64,000 nt of DNA from CAXPZW01 sp964221845 (GCA_964221845.1 CAXPZW010000012.1:1-64000); one strand, 5' to 3'; counted from the first letter of the stretch, positions 1 through 8,902 are shown. Notes: generated by a model not told the origin, from the sequence alone. Made by a program: numbers and translations.

Positions 1-881
1 ATGTACAACACTTCTACGGTAAAGTTGCCGGTGCCCGAAGCGCTGTTGTAAAGCGAGAGGTCAGAAGCGGTAAAGGCCGCCACTTGGCCGTCGGCTGCAG
101 AAGCGGGGTTGCAAATGGCCGTTACGCCCGGCAGCCAGGTGGCCACAGGTTCGTTGATGGTCATGGCAAACTGCTCGCTGGCCAGGGTGGTGCCGGTGAT
201 GGTGATGGAGTTGTCGCCGTTGAGGGTCGCGCCCAAGCCCGATACGGTGTCGTACAGCACGCCGCCAATGAAGAAGCTGAGCGTGTCGGTACAAGTTGGG
301 CAGGTAGAACCGCCGCAGTCGATCCACTGTTCGTCGCCGTCTTGGACGTTGTTCAGGCAGTTGCCGTCGGTGGCACACGGAGGACAATCAGGACCGCCAC
401 AGTCGATGCCGATTTCGTCGCCGTTGAGCAACATATCGGTACACGTGGGGCAGGCCGGACACGAGGGTCCGCCGCAATCTGCAAGTTCTGGGTTGGGAGA
501 GATGCCTGTGGGATCGGCCCCGTCTTCGAGGCCGTTGGGCAGTCCGTCGCCGCAGAGTTCACCGCAGCTGATGCCGGTAGAACCGCCGCAATCCACACCG
601 GTTTCGTCGCCGTCCTGGATGCCGTTGTTGGAAGGATCGCACTCGCCGCATTCGCCGCCGCAATCCACCCAGGTCTCACCCAAGTCGGGGTCCCAAAGGC
701 CGTTGGTACAAGGGTCGCAGAGCGGGCAAGGGCCGCCGCAGTCGACGCCTTCTTCACCGTTATTCAATTCGCCGTCATAGCAGTTCTCGGGAATCTCGTT
801 GTCGGGATTCAAACAGCCGGTGATGGCGAACGAGAGGCAGAACAGGGCCAAGAAGCCCAGAACATAGTGGGATGTCTTCAT
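1..881 (-). CDS. Lipoprotein with six DCGG...CxxC repeats (3' end off the window)
   Basis: The frame is open from an ATG at 881 to the left edge with no stop, so about 293 residues are visible and the C-terminus is missing. The N-terminus is a lipoprotein signal: MKTSHYVLGFLALF, then a hydrophobic stretch ending AITGC. The next ~200 residues hold six units of the type NGxxDGxExxxDCGGxxCxxC (for example EGVDCGGPCPLC and EIGIDCGGPDCPPC), which look like small disulfide- or calcium-stabilised modules common in exported Bacteroidota proteins. The repeats end before a non-repetitive domain (SFFIGGVLYDTVSG onward). It is divergent from recJ. A CATCTTTG, one base from the -7 consensus, lies just upstream. 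Function unknown; probably surface-exposed. Confidence 0.8.
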   Translation of the reverse strand, partial: MKTSHYVLGFLALFCLSFAITGCLNPDNEIPENCYDGELNNGEEGVDCGGPCPLCDPCTNGLWDPDLGETWVDCGGECGECDPSNNGIQDGDETGVDCGGSTGISCGELCGDGLPNGLEDGADPTGISPNPELADCGGPSCPACPTCTDMLLNGDEIGIDCGGPDCPPCATDGNCLNNVQDGDEQWIDCGGSTCPTCTDTLSFFIGGVLYDTVSGLGATLNGDNSITITGTTLASEQFAMTINEPVATWLPGVTAICNPASAADGQVAAFTASDLSLYNSASGTGNFTVEVLY

Positions 882-984
882 ACAAAACAGATGTTGCATC
901 ACAAAGATGGAGAAATTCCATTTACAAGAACGCCCACTTTGTTCAAAGGGTTGCAGGACTTGTTGTGCTAACTTGCCCTGTTCC

Positions 985-2730
985 ATGATGGCCTTGAACG
1001 TTCAACCGCGCTGGGAAGCACTTCCCCTTCCGGATTCCACCACCACCGATCACCTTTCAGAAGTGCTCGGAGTGCCTACGTGGATCGCTCAATTGTTGGC
1101 CCAGAGAGGGGTGACCACGTTTGACCAGGCCCGCACGTTTTTCCGCCCAGACCTTGCGCAGTTGCTGGATCCATTTCTCATGCAGGACATGGACTTGGCT
1201 GTTTCGCGCTTGCGCCGAGCGGTGCTGGACGGCGAGCACATCCGTGTTTACGGCGACTACGATGTGGACGGCACCACCTCGGTGGCCCTGATGACCACCT
1301 TCTTGGAAAGCCTCGATGCCAACGTGGACTTCTACATTCCGGATCGGTATGCTGAAGGGTACGGGGTCAGTGCCCAAGGCATTCAAGATGCTGCAGAAAG
1401 CGGTGTTGGACTGCTGATCACGCTGGATTGCGGCGTACGCGCTACCGAACGCATTGCCGAAGCGCGCGCCGCAGGGATTGACGTCATCGTGTGCGATCAC
1501 CACAAACCAGGAGACGTATTGCCCGAGGCGGTAGCTGTGCTGGACCCCAACCGCGCCGACTGCCCCTACCCGTGCAAGGCCTTGAGTGGCTGCGGAGTCG
1601 GGTTCAAACTCATAGAGGCATACACCCGCCGCACTGGGGGTGATCCCACCACGCTTGAGCCCTATTTGGACTTGGTGGCCGTGAGTATTGCCGCGGATAT
1701 AGTGCCCATCACCGGCGAGAACCGGGTGCTCATGTACTACGGACTCAAACAAATCATGGAAGCGCCGCGCCCGGGCATCCGCCGTTTGTTTGCGGTGGCC
1801 GGCCACAAATCGCGGGAAAAGACCGTTTCGGACATCGTATTTACCGTGGCGCCGCGCATCAATGCTGCAGGGCGCATGTCCTCTGCCCGAGCAGCCGTGG
1901 AAATCCTGCGCAGCGAAGAAGCCGACAAAACCGGCGAACTGCTCGAGCGCATCGAAGCCTGGAACAAAGACCGCCGCGCGCACGACCGCGGCGTGTTTGA
2001 AGCCGCCTGGACCACGGTCCAAGCCGACCCTTTCTATGCCGACGCTTGGAGCACCGTAGTCTGGGGTGAGGATTGGCACAAAGGCGTGGTGGGCATTGCC
2101 GCCTCGCGCCTGATCGAGCACCGCTACCGTCCCACATTGGTACTTACGCGTCAAGGAGAAGAATACACAGGATCCGCCCGCTCGATTGAAGGGTTGGACA
2201 TCCACGAGGTGCTCAAAGCGTGCAGCCACTTGCTCAGCCGCTACGGCGGGCACGCCATGGCCGCCGGCGCCACCTTGCCTGCTGAGAACATCGAGGCCTT
2301 CCGTGAGGCGTTTGATGTGGAAGTTCGTCGCCACCTCACTGAAGCCGATTTGGTGCCGCGTATTCCCATTGCCCTGGACCTGGACTTGGCCGACGTTGAC
2401 GGCAAATCTTGGAACGTGCTCAAGCAAATGGGTCCGTTTGGCCCGGGGAACATGGAGCCGATCTTCCGAGCCGGACCCTTGTTGGACGCCGGAGGCAGCC
2501 GCGCCATCGGCAGCGACAAAACGCATTTGCGCGTGCAGGTCTGCAGCATGGACGGCACCGGACCGCTGCTGGAAGGCGTGGGCTTTGGCCTGGCCGAAAA
2601 AGGAAAGCGATTGCTAGAAGGAGAACCGTTTTACCTGGCCTTCACCCTGCAGGAAAACGAATGGCAAGGGCGTCGCCGCTTGCAGATGATGGTCAAGGAT
2701 GTGGTCTACGTCTCGGACGTGACTTCGTGA
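985..2730 (+). CDS. recJ: Single-stranded-DNA-specific exonuclease RecJ
   Basis: RecJ degrades single-stranded DNA 5' to 3' in mismatch repair and recombination. The DHH-family motifs are present: YGDYDVDGTTS near residue 90, LDCGVR, and the DHH signature CDHHKPGD near residue 170. The DHHA1 region contains YGGHAMAAGAT and the C-terminal OB-type domain follows. From ATG 985 the protein is about 581 residues, normal for the family. An in-frame start at 907 would add 26 Cys-rich residues not typical of RecJ and would leave no room for a promoter, so I chose 985 (988 is also an ATG). The 3' end overlaps the convergent mscS gene by 25 bases. Confidence 0.96.
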   Translation: MMALNVQPRWEALPLPDSTTTDHLSEVLGVPTWIAQLLAQRGVTTFDQARTFFRPDLAQLLDPFLMQDMDLAVSRLRRAVLDGEHIRVYGDYDVDGTTSVALMTTFLESLDANVDFYIPDRYAEGYGVSAQGIQDAAESGVGLLITLDCGVRATERIAEARAAGIDVIVCDHHKPGDVLPEAVAVLDPNRADCPYPCKALSGCGVGFKLIEAYTRRTGGDPTTLEPYLDLVAVSIAADIVPITGENRVLMYYGLKQIMEAPRPGIRRLFAVAGHKSREKTVSDIVFTVAPRINAAGRMSSARAAVEILRSEEADKTGELLERIEAWNKDRRAHDRGVFEAAWTTVQADPFYADAWSTVVWGEDWHKGVVGIAASRLIEHRYRPTLVLTRQGEEYTGSARSIEGLDIHEVLKACSHLLSRYGGHAMAAGATLPAENIEAFREAFDVEVRRHLTEADLVPRIPIALDLDLADVDGKSWNVLKQMGPFGPGNMEPIFRAGPLLDAGGSRAIGSDKTHLRVQVCSMDGTGPLLEGVGFGLAEKGKRLLEGEPFYLAFTLQENEWQGRRRLQMMVKDVVYVSDVTS

Positions 2731-3578
2731 ACGTAAATCTCGCGCTGGGGGAACGGCACCTTGATCTGGTGCTTGCTGAATTCCTTTTCGATCACCGTGC
2801 GGATGTCACTTTTGAAGTTCTCGATGTACCAACTGCGTTGGGCCCAAAACACAAGGTCAAATTCCAAGGCACTTTCACCAAAGCGTTCAAAACGGGCAAT
2901 GACAGGCTCGTTGGTGAGCACAGCGGGGTGGCTGCGAGCCGCACGTTCCAGTACATTTTTGACCACGTCGGTGTCTGAACCGTAGGCCACTCCTACACGA
3001 ATGTGGAAGCGGGAAATCTTGCTGCCGTGGCTCCAGTTGCTCACGTTGCTTTTGGTCAGGGTGGAGTTGGGGATGATCACGTAGTTTCCGTCGAGGGTGA
3101 CCACTTTGGTAGTGCGCAGGTCGATTTGGGTCACGCGCACGCTTTGGCCTTCAAGCTCAATGATGTCACCCACTTTGATGCTGGAGTCAAACAGGATCAA
3201 AAACCCCGAAACAAAGTCATCGAACAAGTGCTGCACCCCCAGTGCGATGGCAATCAAGAACGCCGCGGCCGAGGTCAGCAGAATGCCGATGTCCATGCCA
3301 ATGTTGTCCAGCGCCAGCACAAACCACAGCGTGTAGAGCACGTACTTGACGAGCTTCATCAAGGTGTAGCGGCGGGACTCGTCCAGGATCTTGGCCTTGC
3401 CCTTGCTGGAGCGCTTGAGCAGCATGTTGGTGAACCAAATGATCACTTGGAACACGCCAAACAGCAGCACAATGATCAACAGGTTGGTCCAGCTGAAGTC
3501 GAGGTTCTCAAACAGCTTGGAGGCGTTTTCCTCCTCTTGGGCGGCTTCGGTGAAGGGGATTTGGAGCAGGCGCAGCAT
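2706..3578 (-). CDS. Small-conductance mechanosensitive channel, MscS family
   Basis: 290-residue inner-membrane channel that would open under membrane tension to release solutes during hypo-osmotic shock. Three hydrophobic segments are visible (about residues 30-55, 75-95 and 98-120). The last is the Ala/Gly-rich pore helix AAAFLIAIALGVQHLFDD, followed by the beta domain with VGDIIELEGQSVRVTQIDLRTT and the C-terminal alpha/beta domain. It begins 4 bases after the dnaG stop, so it is probably co-transcribed with dnaG. Its last codons overlap the 3' end of recJ on the other strand. Which MscS subfamily it belongs to cannot be fixed by eye. Confidence 0.93.
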   Translation of the reverse strand: MLRLLQIPFTEAAQEEENASKLFENLDFSWTNLLIIVLLFGVFQVIIWFTNMLLKRSSKGKAKILDESRRYTLMKLVKYVLYTLWFVLALDNIGMDIGILLTSAAAFLIAIALGVQHLFDDFVSGFLILFDSSIKVGDIIELEGQSVRVTQIDLRTTKVVTLDGNYVIIPNSTLTKSNVSNWSHGSKISRFHIRVGVAYGSDTDVVKNVLERAARSHPAVLTNEPVIARFERFGESALEFDLVFWAQRSWYIENFKSDIRTVIEKEFSKHQIKVPFPQREIYVHEVTSET

Positions 3579-3582
3579 GGGG

Positions 3583-5559
3583 TCAATGCACGATCACGGT
3601 TTCACTTTGAGCCGCCAATGTCATTTTAGCGCGGTTGAGCACCATGATCTTGCTCAAAATTAGCTGTTGCGCCTCAGGTTCCATCCCGGGCACGTCGAGC
3701 TCTTTTTCAGTTTCTTTCAACCGCAGCTCAATCAGCCGCAGTTTGAACTTGTACACGCTGGATTTGACCGCGTGTTCCAGCAATTCGATTTCGCGCTCGG
3801 TGTAGATTTTGTGGCGCACGCTCCAGTTTTCGCTCAGGGTAAACTGGTCGGCCACGATGCTGGCGGTGAGTGAACTGAGTTCGGGATCTGGGTGGGTGAA
3901 GAAATGGTGCTCAGGGGGGAGTGCGTCTTCTTCCAAAAACCCGGTGTATTCGGCGGCGATTTGGCGGAAGCGTGCATCGTTGAATTCCAAGTCGTCGTCT
4001 TCGAGCTCGCCCAGCAGATACTCGGCCACGCACACTTCGATGGGGTCGGGTTTTTCGGGCGGTTTTTGGCCGCGCTTGACTTTGACCTCGGGTTGGTCGG
4101 CGGGCGGAAGCTTCATGACGTAGTGCCCGTAGGTGAGCAGCAAGCGAATCAGGTCGCGCTCCTGGTGCTGCACGTCGAGTTTTTGCTCTTCAACCTCTTT
4201 GGGTTTCTCCAGCGGGATCTCCACGCCGGCCAGCTCTGTTTTGTGCTCGCGTTTGAAGTTCGCGCGCAGCACCTTGTTGAGCTCCAACATGAGCGTGCGC
4301 TCGGTGATGCCCACCAAGCGACTGCACTCTTGGATATACACCTCGCGGCGCGAGGCATTGGGGATGATGGCAATGCTCTTGACCAACTCGCCGATCATTT
4401 CAGCGCGGCGGATGGGGTCGTCGCCGGCCTCGCCGAGCAGCATGCGGGTCTTGAACTTCATGAAGTCCTCCGCGCTGTCCTTCAGGAAGGCGTGCAATTC
4501 GGTCGTTGGGGTCTTGCTTGCGAACGAGTCGGGGTCCTCCCCGTCGGGGAAGAGCACCACGCGTACATTCATTTCAGCGGCTAAGATGAGGTCGATGCCG
4601 CGGAAGCTGGCACGGATTCCTGCAGCGTCACCGTCAAAGAGGATGGTGACGTTCTTGGTGTAGCGCTTGATGAGGCGGATCTGGTCCTCGGTGAGCGCGG
4701 TTCCGGCGCTGGCCACCACGTTGTCCACCCCGTTTTGCACCATGGAAATCACATCGGTGTAGCCCTCTACGATGTAGCAGAGGTCCTCCTTGAGCACGGG
4801 TCCCTTGGCCAAGTGCATGCCGTACAGCACCTTGCTCTTGTGGTAGAGCTCGCTTTCTGGGGAGTTGTAGTACTTGGCGACTTTCTTGTCTGAGCGCAGG
4901 GTGCGTCCGCCAAAGGCGATGGGCTTGCCGCTCAAGCTGTGGATGGGGAACATCACCCTTCCTCGGAAGAAGTCGTAGTTGCGCTCGCCCTTTTGTTTGG
5001 TGAGTCCACTTTTGACCAGGTATTCGAGCGAGTAGCCCTTTTCGATGGCCGCGTCGGTGAAGGCCGTCCAGTCCTCCAGGCAAAAGCCCAAGTCAAACTT
5101 GCGGATGATTTCGTCGCGGAAGCCGCGTTCGCGCAAGTAGCTCAGGCCGATGGTTTGGCCTTGGGGGTTGTTCCACAGCACATCCGAGAAGTATCCGCTG
5201 GCGTAGTTGACCACCACCCCCAGGTTTTCGCGTTCGCTGGCGGCTTGTTGCTGCTCTTCGCTCGGCTTGGTCTCCTCGATTTCGATGTTGTACTTGTCGC
5301 CCAGCCATTTGAGGGCCTCCACGTACGACATGCGCTCGTGTTCCATGAGGAAGGTGACCACGTTGCCGCCCTTGCCGCTAGAAAAATCCTTGAAAATTCC
5401 CTTGTGCGGCACCACATAGAATGACGGTGTTTTCTCGCTTGAAAACGGGCTCAATGCACGGTAGGTCGTGCCCGATTTTTTGAGCTGCAAAAACTCGCCC
5501 ACCACCTCTTCGATGATGGCCTCGGCGTAAATGCGGTCTATGGTGTCCTTGGGAATCAC
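3583..5559 (-). CDS. dnaG: DNA primase DnaG
   Basis: Synthesises RNA primers at the replication fork. From the GTG at 5559 it begins (M)IPKDTIDRIYAEA, as expected for DnaG, and gives 658 residues. The TOPRIM core is clear (IVEGYTDVIS, ASAGTALTEDQ, LFDGDAAG). The N-terminal zinc-ribbon region keeps the fold signature (SEKTPSFYVVP, GKGGNVVTFLM), but the four zinc ligands are replaced by Ser/Asp (S37, S40, D58, S61). I believe this change is shared with other Bacteroidota primases. A longer frame runs upstream to 5892, but the perfect -7 element at 5567-5574 sits inside it. The GTG lies 7 bases after that element, so the message is nearly leaderless. Confidence 0.96.
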   Translation of the reverse strand: MIPKDTIDRIYAEAIIEEVVGEFLQLKKSGTTYRALSPFSSEKTPSFYVVPHKGIFKDFSSGKGGNVVTFLMEHERMSYVEALKWLGDKYNIEIEETKPSEEQQQAASERENLGVVVNYASGYFSDVLWNNPQGQTIGLSYLRERGFRDEIIRKFDLGFCLEDWTAFTDAAIEKGYSLEYLVKSGLTKQKGERNYDFFRGRVMFPIHSLSGKPIAFGGRTLRSDKKVAKYYNSPESELYHKSKVLYGMHLAKGPVLKEDLCYIVEGYTDVISMVQNGVDNVVASAGTALTEDQIRLIKRYTKNVTILFDGDAAGIRASFRGIDLILAAEMNVRVVLFPDGEDPDSFASKTPTTELHAFLKDSAEDFMKFKTRMLLGEAGDDPIRRAEMIGELVKSIAIIPNASRREVYIQECSRLVGITERTLMLELNKVLRANFKREHKTELAGVEIPLEKPKEVEEQKLDVQHQERDLIRLLLTYGHYVMKLPPADQPEVKVKRGQKPPEKPDPIEVCVAEYLLGELEDDDLEFNDARFRQIAAEYTGFLEEDALPPEHHFFTHPDPELSSLTASIVADQFTLSENWSVRHKIYTEREIELLEHAVKSSVYKFKLRLIELRLKETEKELDVPGMEPEAQQLILSKIMVLNRAKMTLAAQSETVIVH

Positions 5560-5566
5560 GGGAAAA

Positions 5567-5574
5567 CAAAGATA
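5567..5574 (-). promoter_or_regulatory. -7 promoter element of dnaG
   Basis: TATCTTTG is a perfect match to the Bacteroidota -7 consensus TAnnTTTG. Its last base is 8 bases from the GTG start, so the transcript should begin almost at the start codon. No convincing -33 TTG was found. Confidence 0.65.
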
Positions 5575-5587
5575 GCCACCATTTCCC

Positions 5588-5626
5588 CAAAAAGGGAAGG
5601 CCCGCTTCCAGTTGGAAACGGGCCTT
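5588..5626 (-). terminator. Rho-independent terminator after the TonB-family gene
   Basis: On the minus strand a 13-base stem (AAGGCCCGTTTCC with GGAAGCGGGCCTT, one G-T pair) and a 4-base loop are followed by CCCTTTTT. It separates the TonB-family gene from the dnaG promoter. The 130 bases between it and 5760 contain no gene I can see. Confidence 0.65.
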
Positions 5627-5759
5627 GACAGATGGACGTTTTTGGAGGGAGGAGCACCCTCCGCACGTGGTCGGTACCGGCACTTAGACAGCGATTGCTT
5701 CGCATCACATCCGCTGCCCGGATCGCCTGCCGTTACCGAACCACCTGCGGAACGGGGTG

Positions 5760-6482
5760 CTACTTGATGGTAAACGTCACAGGAATCTTCATGTAAATGG
5801 CGCGGGGCTTGCCCATTTGCATGGCAGGCATGAGTTTGGGGAGCTTTTCTACGGCCTCCTTGGCCGCCTTGCCAAAGCCGGGAGTAGAACAACGCTCGAT
5901 TTCGGCGTTGACCACATTGCCTTTTTCATCCACCACAAACAGGATGGTGGCGTTGCCGGACATCTGGGCTTCGAGTTCCATGCGAGGGTAGTCCGCGAGT
6001 TCTTGCACCAATTGCTTCATGCGCAGGTGGGTGCATTGGAGTTCGTAGAGGCGGTCTTCGTTTTCGCAGTCCGCGTAACGGGCGCTGCGCTGCACCCTCA
6101 TGGCTGATGCTGGAGCCAGGGAAATAGCGGCCTCTTCTTCGCGGCCTTCGTCGCCCCAATCACCGGTATCAAACGGGTCCACTTCAAACACCAGCGGCTC
6201 GTTGGCCACAGGGTTGGGGTCGGGCAGGTTTTTGACAATGTTGACCGTGGTCAGCAGGTTGGTCTGCGGCACTTTGGGCTGCACCGGTGGGGCGGGCATG
6301 GGTGAAATGGGCGCGGGGTCGATCAAGAGCTCGCCCGGGGCCAAATCGGCCAAGTTGGTGCGGTACCCGTATTCAGGGGTGGTCCAGGTGAAGGCGGCCA
6401 ATGCAAAGGCCAAGGCGGCCATCAAGCCGGTTTGGAAGAAAACCGCGCGGCGCTTTTCGAGGGGTGTTTTTGTTAAGGACAT
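5760..6482 (-). CDS. TonB-family energy transducer
   Basis: About 240 residues: a cytoplasmic tip, one membrane anchor (residues ~16-33, FQTGLMAALAFALAAFTW), a Pro-rich periplasmic linker (PAPPVQPKVPQ), and a C-terminal TonB domain (ATILFVVDEKGNVVNAEIER ... AMQMGKPRAIYMKIPVTFTIK). TonB-type proteins pass proton-motive energy to outer-membrane transporters. The start is taken at ATG 6482 (MSLTKTPLEKRRA, a typical opening for this family); a longer frame from 6518 is possible. It follows the response regulator by 93 bases on the same strand, but no TonB-dependent receptor or ExbBD is nearby, so its partner is unknown. Confidence 0.9.
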   Translation of the reverse strand: MSLTKTPLEKRRAVFFQTGLMAALAFALAAFTWTTPEYGYRTNLADLAPGELLIDPAPISPMPAPPVQPKVPQTNLLTTVNIVKNLPDPNPVANEPLVFEVDPFDTGDWGDEGREEEAAISLAPASAMRVQRSARYADCENEDRLYELQCTHLRMKQLVQELADYPRMELEAQMSGNATILFVVDEKGNVVNAEIERCSTPGFGKAAKEAVEKLPKLMPAMQMGKPRAIYMKIPVTFTIK

Positions 6483-6575
6483 GGAGTACAGTTTTCGGAT
6501 TCCCCCTGTCCAAAACAAGCACCGTGCCAGTCGTTAAGAACTTGTTAATCTCGCGCCGAAAAAAGCACGGGTCTA

Positions 6576-7271
6576 TCAGGCATCCAGCAGCTTGAAACCG
6601 CGGCCGTGCACGTTGATGATCTCTACGGACTCGTCGCCTTTGAGGTGCTTGCGCAGCTTGGCGATGTACACGTCCATGGAGCGTCCGTTGAAATAATTGT
6701 CGTCGCCCCAGATGGCGTTGAGGGCGTATTGACGCTCCATCAAACTGTTTTTGTGCTTGCACAGCAGGTACAGCAACTCGTTTTCCTTGGTCGTGAGTTT
6801 GGTCTCGCCCCCGTCCAAGGTGAGCTTCTGCTTGTTGTAATCGAAGTGGAACTTGCCGATGTCAAACTCCTGCACCTCGTCCCCGGGATCGGGCAGTGCG
6901 GCAGAGCGCTTGAGGATGGCTTGTACGCGTACCAAGAGCTCGTCCATGCTGAAAGGCTTGGTCATGTAGTCGTCAGCGCCCACTTTGAAGCCTTTGAGGG
7001 TGTCCTCCTTCATGCTCTTGGCCGTGAGGAAGAGCAGCGGCACATGCTTGTTGTTCTTGCGGATTTCCTCGGCCAAGCTGAAGCCGTCCATCACCGGCAT
7101 CATCACATCGAGGATGATGAAGTCAAACGACTGGCGACGGAATTGCTTGAGGCCTTCACCGCCGTCTTTGGCGTGGGTGGTTTCGTAGCCTTTGGCATTG
7201 AGGTATTCGCTGAGGAGAGAGCCGAGGTTGGGATCGTCCTCGCAGAGCAGGATTCTAATGTTCCGCTTCAT
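6576..7271 (-). CDS. OmpR/PhoB-type response regulator
   Basis: 231 residues from ATG 7271. The N-terminal receiver has the acidic pair in LLCEDDPN, the phospho-acceptor Asp in FIILDVMMPVMDG, Thr in LFLTAKS and Lys in MTKPFS. The C-terminal winged helix (LTTKENELLYLLCKH ... GRSMDVYIAKLRKHL) binds DNA. It overlaps the end of the upstream histidine kinase by 17 bases, so the two are translationally coupled and form one two-component system. An in-frame upstream ATG at 7367 lies inside the kinase gene and is unlikely. The signal and the target genes are not evident; the TonB-family gene downstream may belong to the same unit. Confidence 0.95.
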   Translation of the reverse strand: MKRNIRILLCEDDPNLGSLLSEYLNAKGYETTHAKDGGEGLKQFRRQSFDFIILDVMMPVMDGFSLAEEIRKNNKHVPLLFLTAKSMKEDTLKGFKVGADDYMTKPFSMDELLVRVQAILKRSAALPDPGDEVQEFDIGKFHFDYNKQKLTLDGGETKLTTKENELLYLLCKHKNSLMERQYALNAIWGDDNYFNGRSMDVYIAKLRKHLKGDESVEIINVHGRGFKLLDA

Positions 7272-8736
7272 GGCGTGCAGGAATGAAGATGGTAAACGTG
7301 CTGCCTTTGTTGAGCTCGCTTCGTACGAAGATCGTTCCCTCGTGCTTCTCAACAATGGTCTTAACATAGCTTAACCCCAGACCAAAGCCCTTGACATCGT
7401 GCAAGTTGCCGGTAGGCACACGGTAAAGCTTGTCGAAGATCTTTTGTTGGTTCTCCTTGCTGATGCCGATGCCGTTGTCCTGGATGGAAAGCTGGATGCC
7501 GCCCTCGCGGTCCTCGGTAAAAATGCTGACCACCGGCGAGCGGTTGGAGTACTTCAGAGCGTTGTCAATCAGGTTGTACACTACGTTGGTGAGGTGCACC
7601 TTGTCGCCCTCCACCACCGGGTTGACCGCAGACAAATCCTGCTTGATGGTTCCGCCCTTTTTGTTGACCTGGATGGCGATGTTGTGGATGACTCCTTTGA
7701 CCAGGTCGTGCATGTTGAGCTGCTCGATTTTGAGTTCCATGTCGCCCTTGTCCAAGATGGCGGAGCGGAGTACGTTCTCCACCAGCACGGCCAAGCGCTT
7801 GTTTTCGTCTTTGATCATGCCCACGAAATTCTTGCGGGCCGATTCGCTCTTGCTCATGTCCGGATCGCCCAGCGCTTCGCAGGCCAGGGAAATGGTGGAG
7901 ATGGGCGTTTTGAGCTCGTGGGTCATGTTGTTGATGAAGTCGTTCTTGATCTCCGAGAGCTGCTTTTGGCGGAAAATGGTGGAGATGGTGAACAAGAACG
8001 CGAAGATGATTCCCAGCATGAGCACCCCGGAAATGGCCAGCATCACCCACATGGTTTTGATCACGTAGCGCTGCTGGTGGGGGAAGTACACCTTGAGGAA
8101 GTGCACCTCGCTCAGTCCGTCCGAAAACAACTGACGCGAGAATCCATCTGCGACAAGCGTCTCTTGCATGTCCCGCATGTCGTCGGGAATGATGCGTGCC
8201 TGGTTGGAGCGGTTGAACACCCCATAGGCAAACTCGGCCTTGATGCCGTGGTTGAGCATTTCGGCGTGCAGGGCTGAGTCCAGCACGTCGGGGTCCACGC
8301 GGTCACCGATGTCCACCAGTACCTCCAGGGACACTACGCCGCCGAGCAAGTCTTCCAACAAGCCGCTTTGGCGCAAGATTTCTTGGTCGGTGGGATCGGT
8401 CTCGGTCATGAGCCCGCTGGTGTCGGAAGGGAAGAGGATGAAGTCCTCCGGGGTTTCCACCACGGTGACCGTCAGCAACGAGTCGATCTCCCCAGAACCC
8501 GTGTAGAAGTATGGCAAGTCCGAATCCGAAAGCACCCCTGATCCCGGATTTTCGGCCAGCGGGTCGGAGAGTTCCAGGTATTCCACCACTTCTTCCAAGG
8601 CGTGGGTCACGTTCTCGCCAAACTCCTGCTTGCGCAGGGCAATGGCTTCGCGAATCCAAAAGACCTGCACGGCAATCAGCCCGAGGAAGGCCAGGGAGAT
8701 CACCCAAATGAGCACACGTATGAAGCGAAATTTCAA
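7255..8736 (-). CDS. Membrane sensor histidine kinase
   Basis: About 493 residues. It has a first transmembrane helix at the N-terminus (VLIWVISLAFLGLIAVQVFW), a ~200-residue periplasmic sensor without recognisable fold, and a second helix (MWVMLAISGVLMLGIIFAF). These are followed by a HisKA domain (phospho-acceptor His in MTHELKTPIS) and a HATPase_c domain (N box VVYNLIDNALKYS, G boxes DNGIGIS and GFGLGLSYV). The frame is open back to 8832, but the perfect -7 element TATATTTG at 8763-8770 lies inside that stretch. The only usable start after it is TTG 8736, which gives a normal N-terminus (LKFRFIRVLIW). It probably phosphorylates the overlapping OmpR-type regulator. Confidence 0.93.
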   Translation of the reverse strand: MKFRFIRVLIWVISLAFLGLIAVQVFWIREAIALRKQEFGENVTHALEEVVEYLELSDPLAENPGSGVLSDSDLPYFYTGSGEIDSLLTVTVVETPEDFILFPSDTSGLMTETDPTDQEILRQSGLLEDLLGGVVSLEVLVDIGDRVDPDVLDSALHAEMLNHGIKAEFAYGVFNRSNQARIIPDDMRDMQETLVADGFSRQLFSDGLSEVHFLKVYFPHQQRYVIKTMWVMLAISGVLMLGIIFAFLFTISTIFRQKQLSEIKNDFINNMTHELKTPISTISLACEALGDPDMSKSESARKNFVGMIKDENKRLAVLVENVLRSAILDKGDMELKIEQLNMHDLVKGVIHNIAIQVNKKGGTIKQDLSAVNPVVEGDKVHLTNVVYNLIDNALKYSNRSPVVSIFTEDREGGIQLSIQDNGIGISKENQQKIFDKLYRVPTGNLHDVKGFGLGLSYVKTIVEKHEGTIFVRSELNKGSTFTIFIPARHEAEH

Positions 8737-8762
8737 GGTTGGGAGTACGGTGGGTACGGGGT

Positions 8763-8770
8763 CAAATATA
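8763..8770 (-). promoter_or_regulatory. -7 promoter element of the histidine kinase operon
   Basis: TATATTTG matches TAnnTTTG perfectly and implies a short leader of about 20 to 25 bases before the TTG at 8736. This is the main argument for the TTG start. Confidence 0.6.
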
Positions 8771-8883
8771 GGCAATGCTTTCGGAGGTGTTATCGCGCTG
8801 AAACCCGCGCCAAATAAGGGATTTCCTAACACTGTTTAACAACGCTTAACCCGGCTTTAACACCCCCTGAGACTTGCTCCTAA

Positions 8884-8902
8884 TACATTTGTCCTATGTT
8901 TG
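8884..8902 (+). promoter_or_regulatory. Two adjacent -7 elements driving a candidate small RNA
   Basis: TACATTTG (8884-8891) and TATGTTTG (8895-8902) are both perfect -7 matches three bases apart. A TTG at 8874-8876 lies 18 bases before the second. They do not serve prs, which has its own promoter about 190 bases downstream and behind a terminator. Confidence 0.5.

Noticed and set aside
1057..2526. Long open frame antisense to recJ
   Set aside because: It lies entirely within a well-supported recJ and reflects the GC-rich codon pattern; no motif or promoter supports it.
5560..5892. 111-residue N-terminal extension of DnaG
   Set aside because: It contains the promoter and a terminator hairpin and bears no resemblance to primases, which begin at IPKDTIDRI.
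8760..8832. Upstream ATG extension of the histidine kinase
   Set aside because: It would place the start upstream of a perfect -7 element; the TTG at 8736 gives the normal N-terminus.
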